Shown here piece after piece: positions 7,397-14,922 of a stretch of DNA of 64,000 nucleotides (positions are counted from its first letter, which is position 1; each line of letters starts with the position of its first letter). This DNA is from Anaerolineales bacterium (lineage in GTDB: Bacteria; Chloroflexota; Anaerolineae; Anaerolineales; UBA11579), in assembly GCA_019637675.1 (NCBI GenBank), contig JAHBVE010000002.1, forward strand, positions 143,797 through 207,796. The letters are read 5' to 3'. The position numbers were made by a program, and so were the translations under genes. A model generated the notes under the pieces. The model worked only from the letters and a program-made list of their open reading frames with translations. It had not been told where the DNA came from and ran no database searches.

Positions 7397-8946
7397 TCCG
7401 TTCGATCCCGCTCCCATACGTTGTAGCCATCACCCGCCAGGGCAATTCTGTAGCCAGCTTCCATGAATGCGTGTAGAGCAGGAAACTCCCGCGTGGTGTC
7501 TTCCCCGCCGATCCAGGGCTTGTTGGTTTCGATCTGAATAATGAATTGGGGCGGGTCAGCTTCCATCAGGCCCATGAATCGCTGCCGCCATGACTGGATA
7601 TAAGGCGAAGAGATGTTCTGATAAAAGATGACATCATAGACAACCGGCGTGGCGATCGGCGCCTTGGCGATCAGCATAGCGTGAACCGAGCCACCGGTCC
7701 AGTCGAGCGGCTGCACCGTTTCGCCTTCTTGCAGATTTTCTTCCAGAAAAGCAGCAATTTCATCCACGCGGCCGTTGTGAGGCGCGGGAATCTCCCACCC
7801 CAACAGCTTGGACACGAACTCGGCCGGCGGGCGAAGCAACACAGGCACCAGCAGCCACAACACCACCAGCGGGGCCAGGGACTTCCACCCGCGTACGGGC
7901 TGCGGCTGCTCGACAAAACACAAAGCCGCGATCTGGGCCACAAAGTATATATAGATGAACCAGTGATACGGGAAGAACTTGGCCGCCAGCAGCGTATAGA
8001 TGCTGTAACACCAGGCAAGACAGATCAGCAACCAGACCCGTCGTTTCGTAGAAGCGCTCAACTGACTCGTGAGGGCCAACCACACTCCAACAAACATCGG
8101 GATCAGCCACAAAGTGAGTATCCCGGTTATGTATCCAGACCACAAATACTTTCTAAAAACCGGGCCGGTAACAATTTGTAGATCCGTGGTGATGGTGGTG
8201 ATGTACAGGTTGAGCGGCCACCAATTCTGAGCCATCTCGATAAAGCTCGGCAGCGCACCAGCCTGCCACAAGTAAAGAATAGCCATGCCGATCGGGATCA
8301 CGAAGCCCACCGCCGTCATGACACCCATTTGCAAGAAACGCTTGCGATCCAAACCCTCCCCGCGCCACAAGTCCCAGGCTTGGAACGCGATCAGGAAGGG
8401 CATGCCCAGGGCGGCCTGCGGCTTGATCGTGGCCGCAAGCCCAAATAACAGGCCAATAATGAAGTACTTGCTCATGAAACGGCGCTCAGGAAAGCGAACC
8501 GCAGTCACCAACGCCCCCATCAGGGGCAGCAAGATCAAGAACTCCCGCTGAAAGCTCATTACCTGGCCATAGCTCAGATAAAGCATGACCCCGAACAGCG
8601 CACTGGCCCAGGCAACTTTCTTGCCGAAGTCGCGCATCCACACCCATGTGGGCGCCGCGATGGCCGCCAGATAAATCAGGTCAGCAATCCTGAAACCCAG
8701 GTCGCTGTAGCTGGATATGCGCCCCACCAGCGCATAGATCAAATAGGTGCCAGGTAGATTGACATCGAGCAGGTCTCGGTAAGGAACGTAGCCAAACTTG
8801 TCGATCATGAGCGAGATGTACATCACGATCGGCGAGTCGTGCAGCATACGCCACTGCAAAGACGAACCCGCCAGCACGATCACATAGATCGTGAGCAACA
8901 CGAAGGTATCGATGAGCAGGATGTTTCTAAGTTTGGGCAGCGTCAT
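7393..8946 (-). CDS. GT39-like polytopic membrane glycosyltransferase
   Basis: 517 residues, mostly hydrophobic, with many predicted membrane segments (for example TFVLLTIYVIVLAG near the N-terminus and LVVLWLLVPVLL about two thirds along). The first extracytoplasmic loop has acidic residues in YRDLLDVNLPG, in the position of the catalytic Asp of GT-C/PMT-type dolichyl- or undecaprenyl-phosphate-sugar transferases. The soluble C-terminal part (about residues 390-517) is short. Such proteins add sugars to lipids or proteins on the outer face of the membrane. It has no obvious relation to the catabolic genes on either side and no paired GT2 gene here. Confidence 0.7.
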   Translation of the reverse strand: MTLPKLRNILLIDTFVLLTIYVIVLAGSSLQWRMLHDSPIVMYISLMIDKFGYVPYRDLLDVNLPGTYLIYALVGRISSYSDLGFRIADLIYLAAIAAPTWVWMRDFGKKVAWASALFGVMLYLSYGQVMSFQREFLILLPLMGALVTAVRFPERRFMSKYFIIGLLFGLAATIKPQAALGMPFLIAFQAWDLWRGEGLDRKRFLQMGVMTAVGFVIPIGMAILYLWQAGALPSFIEMAQNWWPLNLYITTITTDLQIVTGPVFRKYLWSGYITGILTLWLIPMFVGVWLALTSQLSASTKRRVWLLICLAWCYSIYTLLAAKFFPYHWFIYIYFVAQIAALCFVEQPQPVRGWKSLAPLVVLWLLVPVLLRPPAEFVSKLLGWEIPAPHNGRVDEIAAFLEENLQEGETVQPLDWTGGSVHAMLIAKAPIATPVVYDVIFYQNISSPYIQSWRQRFMGLMEADPPQFIIQIETNKPWIGGEDTTREFPALHAFMEAGYRIALAGDGYNVWERDRTD

Positions 8947-8991
8947 GCTATCCGTAGAGTCACTGCCTGACGCGGCAGAAGTACTGCTGGC

Positions 8992-9879
8992 TCAGTCTTG
9001 CTTGGGCATTTCCCCGCCCAGCCATTCGGGCGCATCATCCTCGGCCCAGCGGCGGCGGATCTCGCCATAGTCCGGCTTGCGCTTCTGCTCGAAGGCCTGC
9101 ACACCCTCCCAGGTCTCCGGGCTGGTGTTGTGCACCGCCAACCAGTCACGCCCGTGGCCAATGGTGGAATGCCAGCTCAGGTCACGCCAGAAGTTGAGCT
9201 GCTGCTTGGCATAGCGGGTCTTCTCGGGGAACTTGGCCTTGAGCTTCTCCACGATCTCGTCCACCTTGGCATCCAGCTGCGCCCGCGGCACGGCCCAGTT
9301 CACCAGGCCCCACTCCTCCGCCTTGGCAGCCGGGATCTCTTCATTGAGGAAGAGGATCTCGCGCGCCCGGCGCTCGCCCACGATGAGCGGCAGGAACTGC
9401 GTAGCCCCGGCCAGCGGCACACTGCCGTGGCTGGTGCCCACATGGCGGATGTAGATGTCATCGGCTGCCACAGCCAGATCGCAACTCATGTTGAATTCGT
9501 TGCCGCCGCCCACCACGATGCCGTTCAGGCGCGCCACCGCCGGCTTGCCCAGGTTGCGCAGGCGCTCGTGCGCCTCGATGAAGTCACCCATCCACTTCCA
9601 ATAGTCGCGCGGGCGCTGCAGGAACTGTTTCTGCTCGTCCAGGTCGGCCCCGGTGCAAAAAGCGCGCTCGCCCGTGCCGGTCAGTACCAGCACCGCCACC
9701 GAGTCGTCCCAGCTGGCATCCTTGAAGGCGGCATTGAGCTCGGTCAGCGTCTGGTGATTGACCGCGTTCAGCACCTGCGGCCGGTTGAAGGTCACCGTGG
9801 CGCGGCCATCCTTCTTTTCATACTGGATGGCGTGGAAATCAAAGTCTTTTGAGGGGGTACCAGTGAATTTTCGAGACAC
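8992..9879 (-). CDS. Crotonase-family enoyl-CoA hydratase/isomerase or ring hydrolase
   Basis: 295 residues. Crotonase features are FNRPQVLNAVN, the oxyanion-hole segments AFCTGADLDEQ and GIVVGGGNEFNMSCDLAVAADD, and a C-terminal extension (AFEQKRKPDYGEIRRRW). The region SHGSVPLAGATQFLPLIVG resembles the ring-cleaving hydrolase branch (Oah/BamA and BadI-like) more than ordinary PaaF/PaaG. In this cluster it could act as the epoxide-to-oxepin isomerase or a ring hydrolase; which one is unresolved. The GTG start has GGAG 6 nt upstream. A TACAAT-like -10 lies in the divergent spacer with the DUF3592 gene. Confidence 0.8.
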   Translation of the reverse strand: MSRKFTGTPSKDFDFHAIQYEKKDGRATVTFNRPQVLNAVNHQTLTELNAAFKDASWDDSVAVLVLTGTGERAFCTGADLDEQKQFLQRPRDYWKWMGDFIEAHERLRNLGKPAVARLNGIVVGGGNEFNMSCDLAVAADDIYIRHVGTSHGSVPLAGATQFLPLIVGERRAREILFLNEEIPAAKAEEWGLVNWAVPRAQLDAKVDEIVEKLKAKFPEKTRYAKQQLNFWRDLSWHSTIGHGRDWLAVHNTSPETWEGVQAFEQKRKPDYGEIRRRWAEDDAPEWLGGEMPKQD

Positions 9880-9966
9880 GGCAGGCTCCGATCAATAATG
9901 ATTGTACACGCCAACCCGTTTCACCATACAATCAACCAATCCGGCAGTGAAAGAAAGGCAGACCAC

Positions 9967-10425
9967 ATGAACACGCTGCGCAATCTGGGTATTCTCATCC
10001 TCGTGAATGGGTTCATCGCCCTCATGGTGGCGATGACATTATGGTTCGGCTGGCGCAGCGTGCGCCTGACCACCCAGGGCGAGAGCACGATCGGGCACGT
10101 GGTGGAGCTGGAAGAATCCACCGACGGCGAGGGAAGTTGCTGTGTGTACTCGCCCATCATCGAGTTCACCGCCCCCAACGGGCGCCCGGTGCGCTTTGAA
10201 GGCGGCAACGCTAGCAGCCCGCCGGCCTACCGCATCGGCCAGGAAGTGGAAGTGCTTTACAATCCGCAAGACCATCAGGACGCCTCGATCAATTCGTTTT
10301 ATGAGTTGTGGCTCGTCCCGGCCATCCTGGCCCCGGTGGATGTAATATTGTTCGTGGTGCTCAATTGGGTAGCCATTGCGAACATGCGCCGCGGTCAAAG
10401 TGCATTCGAAGGTAGCGAGGAATAG
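9967..10425 (+). CDS. DUF3592 membrane protein
   Basis: 152 residues from the ATG at 9967, which has an AAAGAAAGG stretch just upstream. An N-terminal membrane segment (about residues 5-27), an extracytoplasmic beta domain of about 75 residues (GHVVELEES, SCCVYSPIIEFTAPNG, then the YRIGQEVEVLYNPQD block) and a C-terminal membrane segment make up the DUF3592 layout. The function of this family is unknown. It is divergent from the crotonase gene and 4 nt before the next gene, so the two plus-strand genes form a small operon. Confidence 0.8.
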   Translation: MNTLRNLGILILVNGFIALMVAMTLWFGWRSVRLTTQGESTIGHVVELEESTDGEGSCCVYSPIIEFTAPNGRPVRFEGGNASSPPAYRIGQEVEVLYNPQDHQDASINSFYELWLVPAILAPVDVILFVVLNWVAIANMRRGQSAFEGSEE

Positions 10426-10429
10426 ACCA

Positions 10430-10945
10430 ATGAGCGAAGAGATTCAATTTAGTAAGCAGGAATTGTTGCAGCACATGCAGGCAGGCTGGGAACGCCTGCA
10501 AGCCTTCGTAGCCGAATACAGCGATGAGCAGCTCACCGGGCCGACGGATGCCGCCGGCTGGACCGCCAAGGATCACCTGATGCACCTGTCTGTATGGGCG
10601 GGCAGCATGGTGGCCGTGCTCAACAGCCAACCGCGCCGCGACTACATGGAGATCAGCCGCGAGGACTGGGTCACTCTGGCCGAAACCTACGACGTGGTCA
10701 ACGGCATCCTGCAGCAGCGCTATAAGGATCTGCCGCTGGCCGAGGTGCACAAAGCGGTGGAGGAGAAGCATAACGAGCTCGTAGCGCGGGTCGAAGCCAT
10801 GACCGAGGAAGAGCTGCAGCTGCCCTACAACCATTACCAGCCCAACAGCAAATCCACCACGCCGATCTTTGAGTACATCAGTGGCAACAGCTTCGGCCAC
10901 TATGACGAGCACATCCCCTGGATGCGTACGCTAATACAACAGTAG
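10430..10945 (+). CDS. DinB-like / ClbS-DfsB family four-helix protein
   Basis: 171 residues from the ATG at 10430. Four-helix DinB/YfiT-like fold: GWERLQAFVAEYSDEQLTGP, then GWTAKDHLMHLSVWAGSMV with the metal-site His of the family, and a late FGHYDEHIPWM with two more histidines. The ClbS/DfsB branch contains a colibactin self-resistance hydrolase, but most members are uncharacterised and may be thiol-dependent transferases. It starts 4 nt after the DUF3592 gene. The stop codon lies in the stem of a hairpin, and a strong terminator follows. Confidence 0.75.
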   Translation: MSEEIQFSKQELLQHMQAGWERLQAFVAEYSDEQLTGPTDAAGWTAKDHLMHLSVWAGSMVAVLNSQPRRDYMEISREDWVTLAETYDVVNGILQQRYKDLPLAEVHKAVEEKHNELVARVEAMTEEELQLPYNHYQPNSKSTTPIFEYISGNSFGHYDEHIPWMRTLIQQ

Positions 10946-10999
10946 CTTTGCTACTGTTGTATAGCGTTTAAAGCCGCCCAATCTCGGGCGGCTTTTTTT
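10937..10999 (+). terminator. Stop-codon hairpin plus rho-independent terminator
   Basis: A perfect hairpin at 10937-10960 (ACAACAGTAG, 4-5 nt loop, CTACTGTTGT) contains the TAG stop of the DinB-like gene. It is followed at 10971-10999 by an AAGCCGCC stem with its inverse and a run of seven T. Together they should end the DUF3592/DinB transcript. Confidence 0.85.
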
Positions 11000-11009
11000 G
11001 TTGGCCGAG

Positions 11010-11029
11010 CGCGGGTTTATAATCCCGCG
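11010..11029 (+). promoter_or_regulatory. -10 element inside an inverted repeat, upstream of MFS gene
   Basis: TATAAT at 11018-11023 lies between the inverse hexamers CGCGGG (11010-11015) and CCCGCG (11024-11029). The ATG of the MFS gene is 30 nt downstream. The dyad centred on the -10 could be an operator, or coincidence; no clear -35 is seen. Confidence 0.5.
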
Positions 11030-11053
11030 ACTCTCCCTCCAGACTGGATACTT

Positions 11054-12229
11054 ATGCGTTCAAGAAACGTCTTTGTTCTTGCCCTGCTACAAGCCATCGG
11101 CATGTGCGGCGGGTCCATCGTTGTGCTGCTGACCGGCATCATCGGCGAAGGGATCGCCCCTGCGCCCCAACTGGCCACCCTGCCCAACTCGCTGGGCGTG
11201 GTCAGCACCGCCTTATTCAGCATTCCGGCCGCGCTGCTGATGCGCCGCATTGGCCGCAAAGCCGGCTTCATGCTCTCGCTGCTGGTCGCTCTCGCCGGCG
11301 CGGCACTGGCCGCCCTGGCTGTCAGCCGCGGCGATTTCATATTGCTGTGCGCGGCGGTGTTCCTGATGGGACAGCACAGCGCCTTCGTGCTCCAGTACCG
11401 CTTTGCCGCCACGGAGAGCGTGCCGGCCGCACTCTCAGGCCGGGCCGTCTCGCTGGTGCTGGTCGGCGGCATCCTGGCCGGCATCCTGGGGCCGGAGATT
11501 GCCAAACGCGCCCAGGATGCGCTGCCGGTGCTGTACGCCGGCTCGTTCGCTGCCCTGGCCGGGCTGTATGTGCTCGGCCTGCTGCTGGTGTTGCTGTACC
11601 GCAACACCAGCGCCCAGGCCGACGAGGATACCGGCGACGCCCAGCAGCCGGAACGGCCGCTGGGCGAGATCGCCCGCCAGCCGAGCTACCAGGTGGCCGT
11701 GCTGGCAGGGGTGGCCAGCTATGGACTGATGGTGTTTATCATGACCGCCACGCCCGTGCACATGCACGGGCATGGCTTCAGCCTGGACGACACCGCCTTC
11801 GTGATCCAAAGCCACATCATCGCCATGTACCTGCCCTCGCTGTTCAGTGGCTTCCTGATCGAGAAGTTCGGCACGCTGCGCATCATGCTGGCCGGCGTGC
11901 TGTTGATGCTGTTCTGCAATGTGACTGGCTTGTTCAGCGTGGAGCTGCCCGGCTACTGGACCGCGCTGGTGCTGCTCGGCCTGGGCTGGAACCTGCTCTT
12001 CGTCGGCGGCACCGTGCTGCTCACCTCGACCTATCGCCCGTCCGAGCGCTTCAAGACCCAGGCCAGCAACGACTTCACCATCTTTGCGGTGCAGGCCCTG
12101 TCTTCGTTCTCGGCAGGTTCGCTGCTGCACGGCGCGGGCTGGCAAGTGATGAACTGGCTGGGCCTCGGCATTATGTTGGTGACGGGTGCAATGATCCTGG
12201 CCCGGCGGAGATCAATTTCCCACAGATAA
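11054..12229 (+). CDS. MFS transporter
   Basis: 391 residues with about twelve hydrophobic helices and a central hydrophilic loop (STSAQADEDTGDAQQPER, about residues 190-207). A motif-A-like RRIGRKAG follows the second helix. The substrate cannot be inferred; it lies amid Paa genes but on the opposite strand. The last codons (RRRSISHR, stop) run into a 127-bp tandem repeat: the unit starting CCCGGCGGAGATCAATT is found again right after the gene, so the 3' end of the coding region was part of the duplicated segment. Confidence 0.88.
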   Translation: MRSRNVFVLALLQAIGMCGGSIVVLLTGIIGEGIAPAPQLATLPNSLGVVSTALFSIPAALLMRRIGRKAGFMLSLLVALAGAALAALAVSRGDFILLCAAVFLMGQHSAFVLQYRFAATESVPAALSGRAVSLVLVGGILAGILGPEIAKRAQDALPVLYAGSFAALAGLYVLGLLLVLLYRNTSAQADEDTGDAQQPERPLGEIARQPSYQVAVLAGVASYGLMVFIMTATPVHMHGHGFSLDDTAFVIQSHIIAMYLPSLFSGFLIEKFGTLRIMLAGVLLMLFCNVTGLFSVELPGYWTALVLLGLGWNLLFVGGTVLLTSTYRPSERFKTQASNDFTIFAVQALSSFSAGSLLHGAGWQVMNWLGLGIMLVTGAMILARRRSISHR

Positions 12230-12445
12230 ACACAGATGCAAAAAAGATAAATCAGATCAAAGTCTTATCTGTGTTCATCCGCAGTTATCTGCGTTCATCT
12301 GTGGAATGATTTCGCCGCGGCGCTCTGCCCGGCGGAGATCAATTCCCCACTGATAAACACAGATTTAGAAAGAGATAAATCAGATCAGGGTTATCTGCGT
12401 TCATCCGCAGTTATCTGCGTTCATCTGTGGATTGGTTTCGCGCCC
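12201..12445. repeat. Tandem 127-bp duplication containing decad palindromes (CACAGAT family)
   Basis: Copy a starts at 12201 and copy b at 12328, both with CCCGGCGGAGATCAATT. Each carries CACAGAT-type left arms (CACAGATAAACACAGAT in copy a) and right arms of ATCTGNGTTC units every 10 bp ending in ATCTGTGG. The stop codons of the convergent MFS gene and paaH both lie inside. Copies differ at a few positions, so the duplication is not brand new. Confidence 0.9.
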
Positions 12446-13976
12446 ATCTGCGCAGCAGCACCGAAGCGCGATAACGCTCCTCGTGGTATTCGGTGTAGAG
12501 ATGATCGAGCACGGCCAGCACGCGGCCCCAACCTAAAACAGCGCCCCAATCCACCAGGCCGCGCGGATAGTTGACGCCCAGCCGCATGGCTAGATCGATC
12601 GTGTCCGCATCCCCCACACCCTCCAGCACGGCGAAGCTGGCCTCGTTGATCAGCTGGCACACGATGCGCGGCAACACCAGCGCCGGGCTCTCCGCTACCC
12701 ACACCGCTTCGCGCCCCAGGCTGGCGAACAGAGCGGCAACCTGGGCGCGGATGCCCTCCGGCCCGCTGAGCGCCACCAGCGTGCTGTCCGCCAGGAACAA
12801 GCCATCGAAGACGGCCACGCGCTGCGGATGCTGCACCCAGCTGCGCGCCTCGCTCAGCGCAATGTCGGCGCCCTGCACCAGCAGCGGCACGCCGGGCGCC
12901 AGCGCCGCGTCCCAGGCCGTCACGATCGCGGCGGCGTCCTCGCTGCGGCCGGCGGCCACGAAAGCCGCCGCCGGCTGCCCGCTGAGCTCATGGCTCATCG
13001 TGAAGCCGCCCAGCACCGCCAGCTCGGCCAGGCCGGGCGCAAAACTGCCCGACGAGATCAGCAGGCTGCCTTCGCCCTGCACAGCCTGGGGCTGTGCAAC
13101 AGCCTGCGGCTGCGCAAGCAGGGCAGCCGCCTCTTCGTCTTTGTATTCGTAGAAACCCTTGCCGGTCTTGCGGCCCAGCTCGCCGGCCGCTAGCTTTTGC
13201 ATCTGGATCCAGTGTGGGCGGTAGCGCGGCTCGCCATACGTCTGCTCATACATGGAGCGCATCGCTCCGGCGTTGATATCAATGCCGATCAGGTCCATGA
13301 GCCGGAACGGCCCCATGCGGAAGCCGGCCCCCTGCTCCACCAGACGGTCAATATCCTGAAACGAGGCCACGCCCTCGCCCAATAGACGCAGCGCTTCGCC
13401 ATAGAAGGGCCGCGCCACGCGGTTGACGATGAAGCCGGGCGTGTCGCCGGTGACCACCGGCGTCTTGCCCAGCGCCTCGGCCAGCGCCACCAGTGCATCG
13501 ATGGTGGCCGGGCTGCTTTGCGCGGCGCGCACCACCTCCACCAGCGGCAGCACCGGCGCGGGGTTGAAGAAGTGCATGCCGGCCACGCGAGCGGGCCGCT
13601 GGGTCATGGCGGCGATGGCGGTGACCGACAGCGTGCTGGTGTTGGTCGCCAGGATGGAGTCGGGTGTGCAGATCGCCTCGAGCTTGGTGAACAGCTCCTG
13701 CTTGAGCTCAAGCCGCTCGGGCGCAGCTTCGATCACCACGCCGGCCGGCGCGAACGCGTCCAGCGAATCGGTCAGCGTGAGGTTGGCGTAGAGCTCGGCC
13801 TTGTCCTTCTTTTCGAGAAATTTCTTGATGTACGCATCCGCCTTGTCGAGTACGGGCTGATACGTATCCTGCAAGATCACCTGCGCGCCGGCCGAGAGCG
13901 CCACCAGCGCAATGCCAGAGCCCATTGTGCCCGCGCCGATGACGCCGATGGTTGGAAGGCGATTGGAAGGATTCAT
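12411..13976 (-). CDS. paaH: 3-hydroxyacyl-CoA dehydrogenase, PaaH type
   Basis: 521 residues. The N-terminal Rossmann motif is VIGAGTMGSGIA; the catalytic His is in AGMHFFNPAPVLPLVEVV, and TPGFIVNRVARPFYGEALRL marks the start of the first C-terminal helical domain. A linker rich in Ala/Gln (about residues 290-305) is followed by a second C-terminal domain ending DWGAVLGWGRVLAVLDHLY. This double 3HCDH_C form is typical of PaaH/PaaC, which oxidises 3-hydroxyadipyl-CoA in the lower phenylacetate pathway. The last residues (TDERR) are encoded within the CACAGAT repeat. It is downstream of paaF with an octad palindrome between them. Confidence 0.92.
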   Translation of the reverse strand: MNPSNRLPTIGVIGAGTMGSGIALVALSAGAQVILQDTYQPVLDKADAYIKKFLEKKDKAELYANLTLTDSLDAFAPAGVVIEAAPERLELKQELFTKLEAICTPDSILATNTSTLSVTAIAAMTQRPARVAGMHFFNPAPVLPLVEVVRAAQSSPATIDALVALAEALGKTPVVTGDTPGFIVNRVARPFYGEALRLLGEGVASFQDIDRLVEQGAGFRMGPFRLMDLIGIDINAGAMRSMYEQTYGEPRYRPHWIQMQKLAAGELGRKTGKGFYEYKDEEAAALLAQPQAVAQPQAVQGEGSLLISSGSFAPGLAELAVLGGFTMSHELSGQPAAAFVAAGRSEDAAAIVTAWDAALAPGVPLLVQGADIALSEARSWVQHPQRVAVFDGLFLADSTLVALSGPEGIRAQVAALFASLGREAVWVAESPALVLPRIVCQLINEASFAVLEGVGDADTIDLAMRLGVNYPRGLVDWGAVLGWGRVLAVLDHLYTEYHEERYRASVLLRRWARNQSTDERR

Positions 13977-13990
13977 CGATTCTCTCTATG

Positions 13991-14043
13991 CAGTCTGTTA
14001 GTCCAAATCAGTCGACTAGTCGACTAATTGACCAGTCGACATG
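13991..14043. repeat. Octad-phased palindrome, copy 3 (GTCGACTA units)
   Basis: GTCGACTAGTCGAC at 14011-14024 is a perfect 14-bp palindrome; related octamers (GACTAGTC, GACTAATT, GACCAGTC) continue in 8-bp register on both sides. It lies between paaF and paaH, in the same kind of spacer as the copies at 1912 and 7353 but with different base composition. Confidence 0.7.
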
Positions 14044-14073
14044 ACAAATGAATGACTATTGAGGCTTGTCGCA

Positions 14074-14847
14074 TTATTTACCCCTAAACTCCGGCTTACG
14101 CTTTTCCAGGAACGCCCCCATGCCCTCTTTCTGGTCCTGCGTGTCGTAGGTCATTAAATAGTTGCGCCGCTCGAGCTCCATGCCCTCCAGCAGCGTACGC
14201 TCTAGGCCGTAGCGCAGCGCCTGGCGAGCCAGGCGCACCGCTACTGCCGGGCGCTCGGCCACCACGCCGGCCAGCTCGAGCGCGGCATCCAGCACCTGCT
14301 CGTCCGCCACCACCCGGTTGACCAGGCCCGCCTGCAAAGCCGCCTCGGCCGCCAGCGGCTCGCCGGTCAGCACCATCTCCATCGCCCGCGCCGGCCCAAT
14401 GGCGCGTGCCAAACGTTGCGTGCCGCCCGCGCCCGGCATGATGCCCAGCTTGATCTCGGGCTGGGCAAAGCGGGCCGTCTGCCCGGCCACGATGAGGTCA
14501 CACCCCAGCGCCAGCTCGCAGCCGCCGCCAAAGGCCACCCCGCGCACCGCGGCCACTACCGGCTTGTCGATGCCCCAGATGCGCTGCCACAGGGCGCGCG
14601 TATTCCTTAGATAAATATCCACCGGGCCGGCTTTGGCCATCGCCTCAATATCCGCCCCAGCCGCAAAAGCGCGCTCGCCGCCATACAGCACAATGACGCG
14701 CACCTGCTCATCTGCGTTCAGGCTCTCCAGCGTTTCGGCCAGGGCGCGCAGCATGTCCGGGCTCAACGCGTTCAGCTTGTCCGGCCGGTTGAGCCGCACG
14801 ATCGCCAAAGAGTCTTTGCGTTCGATCAATACCAGGGGTTCGCTCAT
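14074..14847 (-). CDS. paaF: Enoyl-CoA hydratase, PaaF type
   Basis: 257 residues, standard crotonase length. Blocks are VRLNRPDKLNALS, AFAAGADIEAM (oxyanion hole), VRGVAFGGGCELALGCDLIVAG with the first catalytic Glu, and KLGIMPGAGGTQRLARAIG with the second in the usual position of hydratases. C-terminal FLEKRKPEFRGK is typical. In the pathway it would hydrate 2,3-didehydroadipyl-CoA before PaaH. TATACT at 14854-14859 leaves only 6 nt before the ATG, so the mRNA is probably leaderless. First gene of the paaF-paaH pair. Confidence 0.9.
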   Translation of the reverse strand: MSEPLVLIERKDSLAIVRLNRPDKLNALSPDMLRALAETLESLNADEQVRVIVLYGGERAFAAGADIEAMAKAGPVDIYLRNTRALWQRIWGIDKPVVAAVRGVAFGGGCELALGCDLIVAGQTARFAQPEIKLGIMPGAGGTQRLARAIGPARAMEMVLTGEPLAAEAALQAGLVNRVVADEQVLDAALELAGVVAERPAVAVRLARQALRYGLERTLLEGMELERRNYLMTYDTQDQKEGMGAFLEKRKPEFRGK

Positions 14848-14853
14848 ACCTTA

Positions 14854-14859
14854 AGTATA
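14854..14859 (-). promoter_or_regulatory. -10 TATACT, leaderless promoter of paaF
   Basis: The hexamer ends 6 nt before the ATG at 14847. Transcription would begin at or within a base or two of the start codon. Confidence 0.6.
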
Positions 14860-14907
14860 CGGGCATTATGCTGGCAGCAATCTTCACCAAAAACCAGCGT
14901 TAGCCAG

Positions 14908-14913
14908 TACTAT
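14908..14913 (+). promoter_or_regulatory. -10 TACTAT, probable leaderless promoter of the pseudouridine synthase
   Basis: The hexamer is 9 nt before the ATG at 14923, and there is no purine-rich ribosome site between them. Confidence 0.45.
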
Positions 14914-14922
14914 TCAGCATCT

